Shown here: positions 12,609-22,526 of the stretch, piece after piece
Layout: each line of letters starts with the position of its first letter
Position numbering within the stretch: the first letter of the stretch is position 1
Assembly: GCA_002917075.1 (NCBI GenBank)
Contig: NTMA01000129.1
Location: 1 to 64,000 of the forward strand
Reading direction: 5' to 3'
Origin: Hawksworthiomyces lignivorus
Taxonomy: Eukaryota > Ascomycota > Sordariomycetes > Ophiostomatales > Ophiostomataceae
DNA length: 64,000 nt
Notes under the pieces: generated by a model
What the model was told of the DNA's origin: nothing
The model's database searches: none
Seen by the model: only the letters and a program-made list of their open reading frames with translations
Position numbers and translations under genes: made by a program

Positions 12609-13283
12609 ATGTACCCAGGGCTGTCAGGCATGCAGTTACAGCCGGCTCCTCATGCGAGACACATAGCATTTGGCATACCTAATTACGCTTCGTCAAATTC
12701 GGCGATTCGAAATAGGCCTTTTCTTCCAGACGTTTCCTGTGCCTCTGGTGCTATCCCTGGAGTAGAACGCGACGAGAGGGCCAACGCCTCCCAAGACACT
12801 AATCAGCAACTCGAGAGAAGCAGAGCTGTGCTGCATAGCTTTTGGCGATTTCTCCTGGGACTCTCACATGCCGAACGCCTGCGCTGAGAAGAGTGTGTGC
12901 ATTGTGAAGAGAGGCATTGCTCCGACGACTTGAGGATGCTGAGCATTGTCAGAGCACACTTGCCGGAAGTTTGGATGGACGAGCTAGTCTGCGATCTTTT
13001 GCGTGAGAAGGCCGTGGACAGGGTGGTTTACCGATTGCAGTCTGTGGGTTGGGATCCAATGGTAATAAATTATGAGACAGATCCTCAGTCACGAATGGGG
13101 GCCCTGGTGGACTTTCTTCAGCAGGCCGAAGACGATGAATGCATCCCCGGCACGAAGCAGTTCTATATGCAAACCAGGCTGGCTAGAAGAATTGGCTCTG
13201 AGACTGCCGAGCTCCAGGTTCCAATAGACTTTTATAGATTGGCACGCCACAGCCCGAACAGTCTGCAGACTACGAACTGTTGA
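12609..13283 (+). pseudogene. Interrupted reading frame, unknown family
   Basis: An open frame from the ATG at 12609 runs 92 codons to a TGA at 12885-12887, then continues in the same frame to a TGA at 13281-13283. The part after the first stop looks protein-like (LPEVWMDELVCDLL, VDRVVYRLQSVGWDP, MGALVDFLQQAEDD). A second ATG lies at 12936. I recognise no family in either half and found no convincing short intron that removes the stop. It may be a decayed gene, two unrelated frames, or a gene whose exons I have misread. It sits in the less GC-rich island next to the membrane protein and Clr5 genes, which suggests fast-evolving accessory DNA. Confidence 0.3.
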
Positions 13284-13286
13284 ATG

Positions 13287-14549
13287 TGTGTGGTGACAGG
13301 CCAAGGAGAGCCGCTCATAGCATTTCTCTTTTCAACTTTTTTTATATTTCATCTTTTTCATTGCTATGCTCACTGCATTTCTTTCATATTGGTTTCTTGT
13401 CTTGTTTAGGGTCAGATTTGGTTATGATGGAAAAGCGTATAGGAGCAGCACATGTCCAGCGGCGCCCAGGTGCGGTCGGTATAATTTTGGGGGTATATTT
13501 CACATTGTCTTCTTTTTTATAATGTTCTTTATTTCGTAGTCTTCTCTGAATTGTATATCTTCTATCATCCAGCTGACTGGCTAGTGCTTTGAGCTTCTCA
13601 GGAGTTTCTGCAGAGCAGGGAATGATTGACATAAATAGGGGGAGCCGGAAGGCAAAGGCAGTCAGGCTCACAGTAACAGTTTGATTAATCGAGGCAAACT
13701 CAAACAGTTAGCGCCATTCAAACCTTAGAGAAGTGTATATTTTTCAAGGTACAAATTGACAGCGCAGACTAAGAAGGTGTCATTATCTAGTATCAGCATC
13801 CAGTGTGCTACAACGTGAACAATATCACTACACTATTCTTCAATGTATCTTACTTCCCGGCAGTTCCAGGGCCATAAAAATGGGTCTGAGGATGTTTGTC
13901 TCCAAGAAAACAGCTTCAAGCTGTACTTGAACAATCATGGCGTCAACCCTGGTTGCCGCAAGTCTTCCGCATGGAATATCTCCCATCTAACTCCTGCCGC
14001 GCAAAAAAGAAGACTGAACGTTATCGTAATGTTCAATACTTTTGCCTCATAATCCTACGAGAAGCCAGAAGCAAGAATATCTGGAATACTATTTAATGGA
14101 GGATACTACATACAAGAGAACTGCCATAAAAACTGAAAGGAATGATGCCCGACGAACTATGGGGTCTTAAATGATGATGTATGCCTCTGGATTCATATTT
14201 TGACTAGAATATTTTCTGATAATATGCACATCCATTACGTTGAAATCTGGGCTGCAAAAGAAACAGTGTGTCGGATGCAGTGAGTCGCGATTTACTGATA
14301 TGGGCGAGAATGCGCAAAGTATCAACTTAGACTTTCGTGCTCATCATAAAAAATCTAGACACGCTTCTCTGACCTAGCTATCTTTCGCACTACTAATACT
14401 TGTCGCCTCACCTGAAGGTGCTTTCAATTCACTTGCCGTCCACCCGTCCGCTATCTTCTTCTACCGTTGACAGAGCTGACACTTTCGTGCCACACACAGC
14501 CGTTGCGTCGTGGCTAGATGCCGCATAGCATCCTCTAGTAAAGACCATT
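13287..14549. other. AT-richer intergenic region
   Basis: No supportable gene. T-rich at 13330-13400, otherwise mixed sequence with short frames only. Confidence 0.5.
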
Positions 14550-15618
14550 CTACATGGGCCTCTCCCAATAGCGATGACTCTCCTCAAAGTCGTCTTTCTC
14601 AAAAAAACTTCTAATCCAGGTCATGAATCTCTCCCATAGTCCGCAGATCTGGTCCCAGAGCCAAGACAGCACACTCTCCAGCCACCCAAAGAGGCTGTCC
14701 CAAGGTATAAAGTAAACGGCAGCAGCAGCAGCCACCCCAAGTACGATAGCTGGGCCGGCTGCAGTGGCAACGGCAGAGAGCTTTGCACCACCCATTCCAA
14801 TTTCGAATGAATGGAGCCCAAACGCGTACTTGGCGTAGATACCGCCCACTGCTCCATTCATGCCCATCGTAAATTTGGCGGTGCCGACGACGATCCCCAT
14901 TATCGCTGCAACCGTTCCTTTGACTTGATCCCAATTACTCTTGCCGGAGAGGTCCTTAAAATGCCCGCGGAGCTCTTCCTTTTCGGATTTGCTGAAGTCA
15001 TTCCTTGATCGGCTCCAGGAACCGGAGTTAGCGACGCCGTGAAGTGCGATCCGCACACCTCTCTGGTAGCCGATGACGAGCTTGTGATTTTTGTGGCGGT
15101 GTGCTTCCCATCTATCGAGGCGGACGTCATGGTAGGTGGACGAGCCGTCAATGAAGAGGTTTTCCCTATCACTCTTTGAGGCACACCTGAGGACCTTCAG
15201 CGTCTTGAAGTGAGAGGGAACATGGAAGGACATCTCTTCAATCTCTGAGCTAGCGAGCAAGTTGAGGATATGTTTCTTGCGGGAGACATTGATATTATCG
15301 ATTTTGCGTTGTAGACCCTCAGTCGTCGTGAAAAGAATGGTGTTGGGAGCTAGACGCATTGAAAGAAGTCAGCCTCAAGCGTTTTGAATTTTGGCTAACG
15401 CGGTACTTACACCTGAAGCTCCAGGTCCATTTACCAAGCCTGCATGCTTCTTTCAGCTTGTCAAAAGGAAGCTCAGACACCACAATGGTGATGCTATCGG
15501 CGCTGCTTTCCTCTCGGGCGACCTTGCCCACTCTAGCAACCTCTTTATTAATGTATGCCGAGTCCGAGGAAGTGAAAGTCGCATCATCATCATCATCTGA
15601 GTAATGTGTCGACGACAT
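14550..15618 (-). CDS. Unrecognised protein with long Gly/Ala hydrophobic segment
   Basis: Two exons on the minus strand, 15618-15411 and 15349-14550, give 335 aa; the 61-bp intron has a perfect GTAAGT donor and TAG acceptor and keeps frame. I do not recognise the family. The N-terminus is acidic (a run of five Asp at about 8-12) and soluble-looking; residues 60-190 are mixed alpha/beta with several basic patches. Residues about 214-285 are a long Gly/Ala-rich apolar stretch with spaced glycines (MGIVVGTAKFTMGMNGAVGG, then AAGPAIVLGVAAAAAVYFIPW), followed by a Trp-rich amphipathic tract (FGWLESVLSWLWDQICGLWERF) and a charged end. This order suggests membrane insertion or pore formation, but that is inference. 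No signal peptide. Codon GC is lower than in the flanking housekeeping genes. Confidence 0.7.
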
Positions 15619-16499
15619 GTTGTAGATGGATCTAATTAAAATAGCATGGGGCTTAAAAGAGCTGACACTTTTGAGAAATGTCGGTTTGAGGGGAAGGAGC
15701 TATAAGACAGTAAAAGCCCGAGACTATTTACTAGAAAGGGGAAAAAATAACCAGAGGCAGCGATGAACGCACACAACCAGCGTTTGCAGGGAAGGGGGAC
15801 AAGGCCCTGCGGATTGAAAAGCGGAAAATTCGTCGCTAGATAGATGAGGTCGCTCTGGGGTTTATATAGACGAGCTAGACATCCATGTAGTGGTGACTCG
15901 AGTCCCAGGCTATGGCCGGATGCCTGTGCTACATTGCTCAACCATCATGCACCCGGGACAGAGACTCGGCCGCTGATATGCGCTAGTCAACGCATTATCC
16001 AAGACGTAGAAGTCGAACTCTTGTACATCCCGTTTATTTCATGGAGGGTGGAAGTGCCATCTCTTACAAGAAGCTGACGCTACCCACCACATCTCGCAAA
16101 GACAGGATGTTGACGGCTCAGAATGACACCCACAGGAGAGAAGCATGTTCAGCAATTGGCTTGCGTATGCTTTATTTTCTCTCGGGCGTAGATATTCGTT
16201 GCCCATCCTGCTGACAAGCAGTCGACATGCATAGCTGTGACTTTTGAATCATCCAGAATAGCAACCAATCCGTTGTCACCTTTTGCTGTTGATGTCCCTC
16301 GTTGGTGCGGTTTCTCTCGGGATGTCAATAGGTTGCTATATCACGCTACTGCAAGGACATTTAAAAAGATCCAATTATATGAAAGACGGACCAGGCTCTC
16401 CTGTGTGCAACGTCTCTGGTACATAATAGCTGCCCTGCCTCTTCGCAGCTTGTATCTGGATTGCTAAAGCTTCCTGACAGCGATACCGCCTTTCCGACA
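15619..16499. other. Intergenic region between divergent accessory genes
   Basis: Probable shared upstream region of the membrane-protein gene (minus strand) and the Clr5 gene (plus strand). No further gene seen. Confidence 0.45.
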
Positions 16500-17577
16500 A
16501 TGTCTTCTCTGTCAGCCGTCTATAGTTCAGGGGCCTCGGAAGAGGACTGGGAGAGAATGAAACCGACGATCACTGACATTTGGCTCAGCAGAGCGCTGCA
16601 AAAGAGAGACTTGGTGCGAATACTTCGCTCTGAATATGGCTTCATTACTACGTGAGCGTCCCGCCCTCGCCCCTTCGTGCAAGGATAAACTCAAATTGCT
16701 GATTTTTTTTTTTTTTCTTTTGCGGCATAGGGAGAAGACTTGTACCACCCGGCTCCAGCGATGGGGTCTGCGTACCTACAAGAAGCGAGAGAGGACTGAA
16801 AATGACGAAACATCGCGGGAGCCTGCACGGAAACGCAAGGATGGAGTCCCAAGGCGCAGACCCAGGTCTCAGAAGGTTGTTGCAGCGTCTCAGTCATCAC
16901 AACGCCTGTGTCCATGTCCTCCTATAAATCAACTTATAAGGCCGGCCATTCATCGGCAAGTTGAGCACATGTTATTCTTGGTTGATCAATTCAACCACGC
17001 CTTTTTTGCTGGCAAGTTTTTTGGGCATTTTGACCTTATGCGGCCCAAAGGCAAAGATACGCTACCAAGAGGCAAAGACTATGGCGACTGCGGCATGCAA
17101 TGGGATTTCATTGCTGAAATATATACCATGGTAGAGGGTTACTTTCGTATTGGATATATGAAGAAATTTCGAGGAAGACTTGCAAAGGCGCATCTTGAAC
17201 TAAAGCACTTGGTGCGCCTCTTGAGCCCACGGTCAGGGCCAACAGAAGTGCAGCGCATGCATCACCTGGTGATGATTTCCAGGTTTTGGTGGATCTGCCA
17301 TCGACTGCTGAGGAAGGATATGATGTGGAGCAAATATGATTACTCGTTTCTCTCTGATTTTCTTCTAGAGTTTGAGCAACTAGTACATCACGAATGCGGC
17401 AAGAACCATCCATTTCGTCTGCTTCTGTTTTCGCTTTGCCAGGCCCAAAAGGGAGACGTTCAGGAGACGTTGAGACTTGGAGCGTCTCGAACTCTTCATG
17501 TCATGGCTCCCATGGTCGTCGGACGGCGAAAAGGGATAGTGCTCAACAAGTGGACGGATTATATGTACGCCAAGTAA
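16500..17577 (+). CDS. Clr5-domain protein, short form
   Basis: Two exons, 16500-16651 and 16731-17577, give 332 aa. The 79-bp intron begins GTGAGC, has a long T-run and ends CATAG. Splicing joins the Clr5 domain: DWERMKPTITDIWL...LRSEYGF (about 16-48) to TEKTCTTRLQRWGLRTYKK. The domain is a fungal helical module, named from fission yeast Clr5, usually at the N-terminus of proteins in fast-evolving or subtelomeric families; DNA binding is suspected. After it come a basic Arg/Lys-rich linker (about 70-100) and an all-helical region with VDQFNHAFFAGKFFGHF and MISRFWWICHRLL. Many relatives are longer, so this copy may be shortened at its C-terminus. The first exon alone would end at a TGA inside the intron, which supports splicing. 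Confidence 0.8.
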
Positions 17578-18736
17578 CGGACGAAGACAAGGTGTCATAA
17601 TTTGTTGATACTTCCTAGTTAACACCGTTTCGCTAATATGTGTCCTATAGTATTGCTTCCTGCAAGAGTACGTCGATAACACATAAGCCTCAACCTGAAG
17701 TATCGGAACTAGAAAAGCTGCCTATGTACACTGTAGCAAAAAATTAAGAAGTCGTTGAATCTAAGCTTACGTTACACGCGTCCCGTATATCTCTTTCTCT
17801 ACTTATGGTTTTATTTGGACGCGTGAAGACGGAAGAGAAGGTTGTGCTGCTTCTGACGCCGCTGAAGAGTACATATATTCGCTGGATATGTCAAACAGAG
17901 ACGTTGGTGGACGCGCTTCTCACCTTAAACATTGTACTCAGAAGAAGTCAGCAAAAGTCAGTACTATTTAGTATATGGTTTATTTATGTTTTCTGAGTTA
18001 GAAATTTAGAGCCATAAACAACCGTATTATAAAATGGTGTATGCAAGAGTTAGAGACTCTGCTATGTGATCAGTCTGGGGGAGTTGATGTTCTCAAGAGA
18101 GTTTTAAGAACGGTTAACAAAATGCATCCATTGAAGGAGTAAAAATAAGCGCCTAACACCACTGTATTCCATCTTTTCAGCCTAACAAGTCAGCGTGTCA
18201 TCACGTGACTAGTTTGAAAATCGATCACGTGCAGAAAATCTGGGTCTCCACGATAAGGAGGGACAAAGGCTTATGCCAATAGTAGTCGTGATAAAGATTG
18301 GATGGAGAGAGGAGACAGCAAAAGGCCGAAGCCTCATCAGAACACAAATTCAGAATCCACCTCCACCGGCATCACGGACCGACCACGAATGACGGCCATT
18401 TCCTTCGTTCGACAACGAACGATCTATTGTCAGACTCATCGCGAATTTGGGTCTAGGCAGTCTGCCACTGGCTCTGGCCCGGGCGATATCTGAGCATCGC
18501 ATTACCCCAGTTGTCCCGTTGTTTGTCACATTTACGCCACATCAGGCGACACACGCTACGGTCCGCTGTAGAAGGCGAGGGGCCATCACTTGCGATATTC
18601 CCATCGGCGAACTTAATCTCAGCGCGACAGAAAAGAGCGCACATAGCTTCTCCATCCCGACAGACGGATCATTCATCACCTCTGCTCCCACCATCATCAC
18701 TATCTCCGCTTTTCCATCTCTATATCAGTAATCATC
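17578..18736. other. Intergenic region upstream of SGF73
   Basis: AT-richer in its first 600 bases. Two CACGTG boxes occur at 18202 and 18226. The last 200 bases contain the probable SGF73 leader. No gene seen. Confidence 0.5.
18202..18231. promoter_or_regulatory. Paired E-box (CACGTG) sites
   Basis: Both copies read ATCACGTG, at 18202-18207 and 18226-18231, 24 bp apart start to start, about 510 bp upstream of the SGF73 ATG. CACGTG is the core for bHLH factors such as Cbf1 and Pho4-type proteins. Occupancy is not shown by the sequence. Confidence 0.5.
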
Positions 18737-20462
18737 ATGACCGACGCGCGCAAAGGCCTGTCGTCGTCGCCGGCACCGCCCATCACGCCGGCAAAGAAGG
18801 GCGCAGGGGCCACGGCGACGCCAAGTAAGCATAAGCCCGACGAGGAGGCGACGATCAAGGTGGCGTCCAAGAAGGACGGCAAGGACGGCAAGGATGGAGC
18901 CGGCACGGGTGCGACACCGAGCAAGTCGAGCGGCGTCATCAAGCTGAAGAAGCCGCCGCCAAAGCATAAGCAGCCGGGCAACTGGAAGGAGGGGACCTTT
19001 GTAGACCGTGAGTTCTTTTAGTTTTTTCCTTTTCGACTCTGTCCAGACTCTTTTATATCTGCTGCCCTGCTCTTTCTGTATGCTGACCTCTCCGTGCAGA
19101 AGACAAGAAAAAGAGCAAGGCGAGCGCGAACAAGGATAAGGACATTCCGGCGCCGTCGCCGAGCCCGGTGGTGAACCAGCTGGACGAGACGTCGCGGGAG
19201 ACGTTTGCGACGGGGCGACCGCTAGAGGACGCGCCGGACCTGCAGACGTGCAAACACTGCAAGAAGAGCGTGCTGAGCACGGCGGCGAAGCAGCACATTG
19301 CGGCGTGCCTGAAGCTCAAGAAGGAGAAGGCGCAGCGCAAGAAGGAGGCCAAGGAGGCGCGCGAGCGGGCGCGCGAGCAGCAGGCGCGCGAGGAGGAGGC
19401 GGCGGCGCGGCGGGCGGAGAACGGCGGCGCGGACAAGAACGACGACAACTCGAGCGACAGCGACGACGACGGGCCTGGCGACAAGAAGGGGGCGGCGGGC
19501 GCGGCAGGCGCGGCGGCAGGGACGGCGGCGGCGGCGGCGGCGACGGGACCGGGCAAGGGGAAGAAGCTGGGCAAGAAGGCGGCGGAGGCGGCGGCAGCGG
19601 CGGCGGCAGCAGCAGCGGCAGCGGCGTCGGCGCCGGGCGACGCCAAGGGCGGCGCGGGCACGGCGAAGAAGCGCAAGGCGGACAACGAGCTGGACAGCAA
19701 GGCGGCGCCCAAGAAGAAGAAGAAGGAGGAGGCCAAGCCCAAGACGGCCAAGCCCAAGGGCCCCGTGGACGTGGAGCGGCAGTGCGGCGTGATCCTGCCA
19801 AACGGGCAGCCGTGCGCGCGGTCCCTGACGTGCAAGAGCCACAGCATGGGCGCCAAGCGCGCGGTGCCGGGGCGGTCGCTGCCGTACGACATGCTGCTGG
19901 CGGCGTACCAGAAGAAGAACCAGGCGAAGCAGCAGAGTGCGTCTGAGCCTCACGCTTTTTTATTGTTTTCTCTTTTTTTTTTAATTTTTTTTATTGAGTC
20001 ATTGCTAACCCTTTCCCGCAGAAGCGGCAATGGACGCGAGCGCGCCGGTCGAGGACGAGGACGAGGCCAACGGCGCGACGATTGACGAGGACGAGGAGGC
20101 GGCGACGGTGATGAGCGCGCTGGCCAACTGGCGGCCGCAGCCGGTGGTGCCGCAGCCGTCGTTTGGGCCCATCCGGCGGCAGTACCAGCTGGCGCGGCTG
20201 TTTGAGCAGCTCAACACGGCGACCAACGGGGGGCGCGTCAACATCTTTAGCGTCGTGGGCTTCGGCGCCCAGAAGCTGCCCGAGGGCCACCCGGGCCTGG
20301 AGGACAGCGAGGACGCCATGGGCGAGCCGGACGTCGACGCTATGACGATGATGCCGCCGGCCATACCGACCTCGGCGGCGGCAGCCTCGTCCACCCCTGC
20401 CACCTCACACGCGCCCGCGCCGCCCATGACGTCGACGACGCCCATCCCGCTGCCGGCCACGC

Positions 20463-20494
<32 letters not shown>

Positions 20495-20602
20495 ACAGCA
20501 TTGTCGTCTTCTTCAGTAGCAGCAGCGACGGCAGCCGCCATGCGCAGCCTCAGCAGCCCGTCCGCGCAGCCGCGGCCGGTGCCCGTCGCCGGCCGCGCGT
20601 AG
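18737..20602 (+). CDS. SGF73: SAGA complex subunit Sgf73 (SCA7 domain)
   Basis: Three exons, 18737-19007, 19100-19936 and 20022-20602, encode 562 aa. The introns (92 and 85 bp) start GTGAGT and GTGCGT. Sgf73, the ataxin-7 orthologue, tethers the histone H2B deubiquitinase module to SAGA in the nucleus. Visible domains: a basic Lys-rich N-terminus; a zinc-finger motif [20 protein letters not shown] (about 138-157, C-x2-C-x12-H-x3-C); a charged and poly-Ala linker; and the SCA7 domain at about 308-366 with [19 protein letters not shown] and [15 protein letters not shown]. After it comes a conserved-looking segment ([32 protein letters not shown]) and a Pro/Ser/Ala-rich end. Each splice completes a sensible codon (Gln and Lys). 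Coding-like sequence continues past the TAG at 20600; see findings. Confidence 0.95.
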
Positions 20603-22526
20603 GACGCGCAGCGCCTCCGTCCGGCTGCCGACTGGGTCGCCGACTACGTCGCGCACCACGTCGCCAGCTACGTGCCCACCGGGGCGCGCTCCCTCGCGGC
20701 TCAGCGGACGAGAGCGCCATGGTCTCCGCCGCCGCCGCCAGTGGCTCCCCTGCCGCCCTAGGACGGCGATACGATGCTGCAGCCGCGGGTGGCGACGGCG
20801 CTCGGCGCCGAGCTGACGCCGGCCGCGGTGCTGCGCATGGGCCTGCGGCTGAACCAGCTCGCCGCCGGCTCGGCTGTGCAGCGCACGTCGCTGCCGCCTA
20901 GCTGCCTGCAGAATGACTTCAAGCCGGAGGAAGAGTTGACACGCGCATCTTCCGCTCGCTGATGAACTGCGTTCTGTCGTTATTCCTTACATACGCCATC
21001 TTCCGACGGTTTGACGGCGCGCATGCAGGCTAGATTTATCAGAACACACGAAGCGGCCGTCCCAGGTTGCAAAAACACAACATATTTCACGCCTTTCGCT
21101 CTCCTCACGCTTCATCCTATTTTACTACACCTACGCACATCACAACATTCTTTCTGTGGATATCGCGACTCACACCACGATGCATCTACAAACTCACACA
21201 AACGCACACACTCAAACAAATACCTCTTGCAGCAACATACCCCGGGTTTCGAATTAGTTGCGAAGAAAAGGGAGGCACGGTGATGGGGACGGACGAAGGG
21301 CTGGCATCTTGGCGTTCAAGGGAAATGGGAATGTGATATCAAAACAGTGCGCGGAGAAAGACGCTCTTCTTTCTCTTTCTTTTCTTTTCATTTCTTTTTT
21401 TTGTATTTATCATTGCCTTCCTTCCTTCTTCTCTGTATTTTCATATTCCTCTGGCTTTCCCTCGAGCAATCCGCTCTTGGCTTCTAGGTATATTTTCTCT
21501 CCTTTAGCAGGCAGTCTTCTGCCGTAGGCCTACAATGAGGCCGAGTAGACTTGAGATAGGAAAGGCAAAGCTACAGCCTTCTTTGTTCAATTTCCCTTTT
21601 TCCTTATTCTCTCCGCCGTGACCACTTTTCCTCGTCTTCTGACCAGGTCTTACATCATAAGAGACGTCAATTCTACGACTCTTCCACTTGATCAGCATGC
21701 TCGTTCCGGTTGGTCTTCCGGTTGGCTTTCCGGTTGGGCAGCTTTTGTTTGATTTGTGCATCTGTGCGGCATCTGGTTCAACGGCTATTGTGCCGTATCA
21801 CATATCCGTCTGCAGGCTTTGTGGAGAAGCACCCGGTGGCAGCTCGCCCTACCCTGACGGCCTGCCACCCAACGTGTCCACGTCAACAGAGATGAGCCTT
21901 GCGGTGAGCAGCAGCAGCAGCAGCAGCAGCTATAGCCAACACTTTCTGTAAAAAAGAAGAACAATGAAAGATCCCAAGGAACAGCAATGCTCTCAAAAAT
22001 TGGCACTTCACATGGAAGATATGGTCCAAGCCAGCCCTGTCGTTTTGGCGGTGATGGGACGGGAGGCCATGGCGTCAGTGGCGCTCTGAGCCTAAGCCTA
22101 AGCCTATATCTCGTCGACTATTTGTTTTATTATTATTTGGCTTTGTTTTTTTTTTTTTTTTTTTTTTTCACGCGTTCTCCACTGCTGCTCACCCCCTGGT
22201 AAGGCACCAATGGTAGTGCAACAGGACATCCTTGACCAGCTCTCAGCTGAATGGACTGTGTTGCGTCGTCCTGCTGAGCTGTCCCTCGGGTTGCTGTGGG
22301 TATATCTTTGGTTGTCACCGTAAATTCGCTCGAAATAACAAAAGGAAAAAGTACCACATGGAAAATGCCCTACGAACTCTCATCATATAAGGGCCTCGTC
22401 GTCAGGAGCCCGATTGAGGCGCTCGATTGAAGCGCTCGATTTTCATCGATCTTTTTTTTTTTTTTTTTTCGAATCTGTTTTATCTCATTTCCTAGTGTGT
22501 CTGTTTCGATCTGCAGGCCGCATTCC
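20603..22526. other. SGF73 3' flank and intergenic region
   Basis: 20603-20959 keeps exon-like GC and stays open in the SGF73 frame except for one TAG at 20759, ending at TGATGA from 20960. Beyond that the sequence is AT- and T-rich. A three-copy 12-bp repeat lies at 21704-21739 and a (CAG)n run at about 21905-21930; both fall in a small open frame (ATG at 21697 to 21951) that I do not regard as a gene. T-runs lie at about 22147-22168 and 22450-22469. The T-run and the TTTCCTAG near 22485-22494 could be an intron acceptor of an unseen 5' exon of the next gene. Confidence 0.5.
21704..21739 (+). repeat. Tandem 12-bp repeat, three copies
   Basis: Three units of TTCCGGTTGG plus two variable bases, at 21704, 21716 and 21728. 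Read in one frame it gives a Pro-Val-Gly-x repeat, but coding status is doubtful. Confidence 0.8.

Noticed and set aside
21697..21951. An 84-codon open frame with a Pro-Val-Gly repeat and poly-Ser
   Set aside because: It is made mostly of two simple repeats, with no conserved feature.
22086..22106. GCCTAA-like repeats resembling a telomere unit
   Set aside because: Fewer than three units, and fungal telomeres are normally CCCTAA; chance is more likely.
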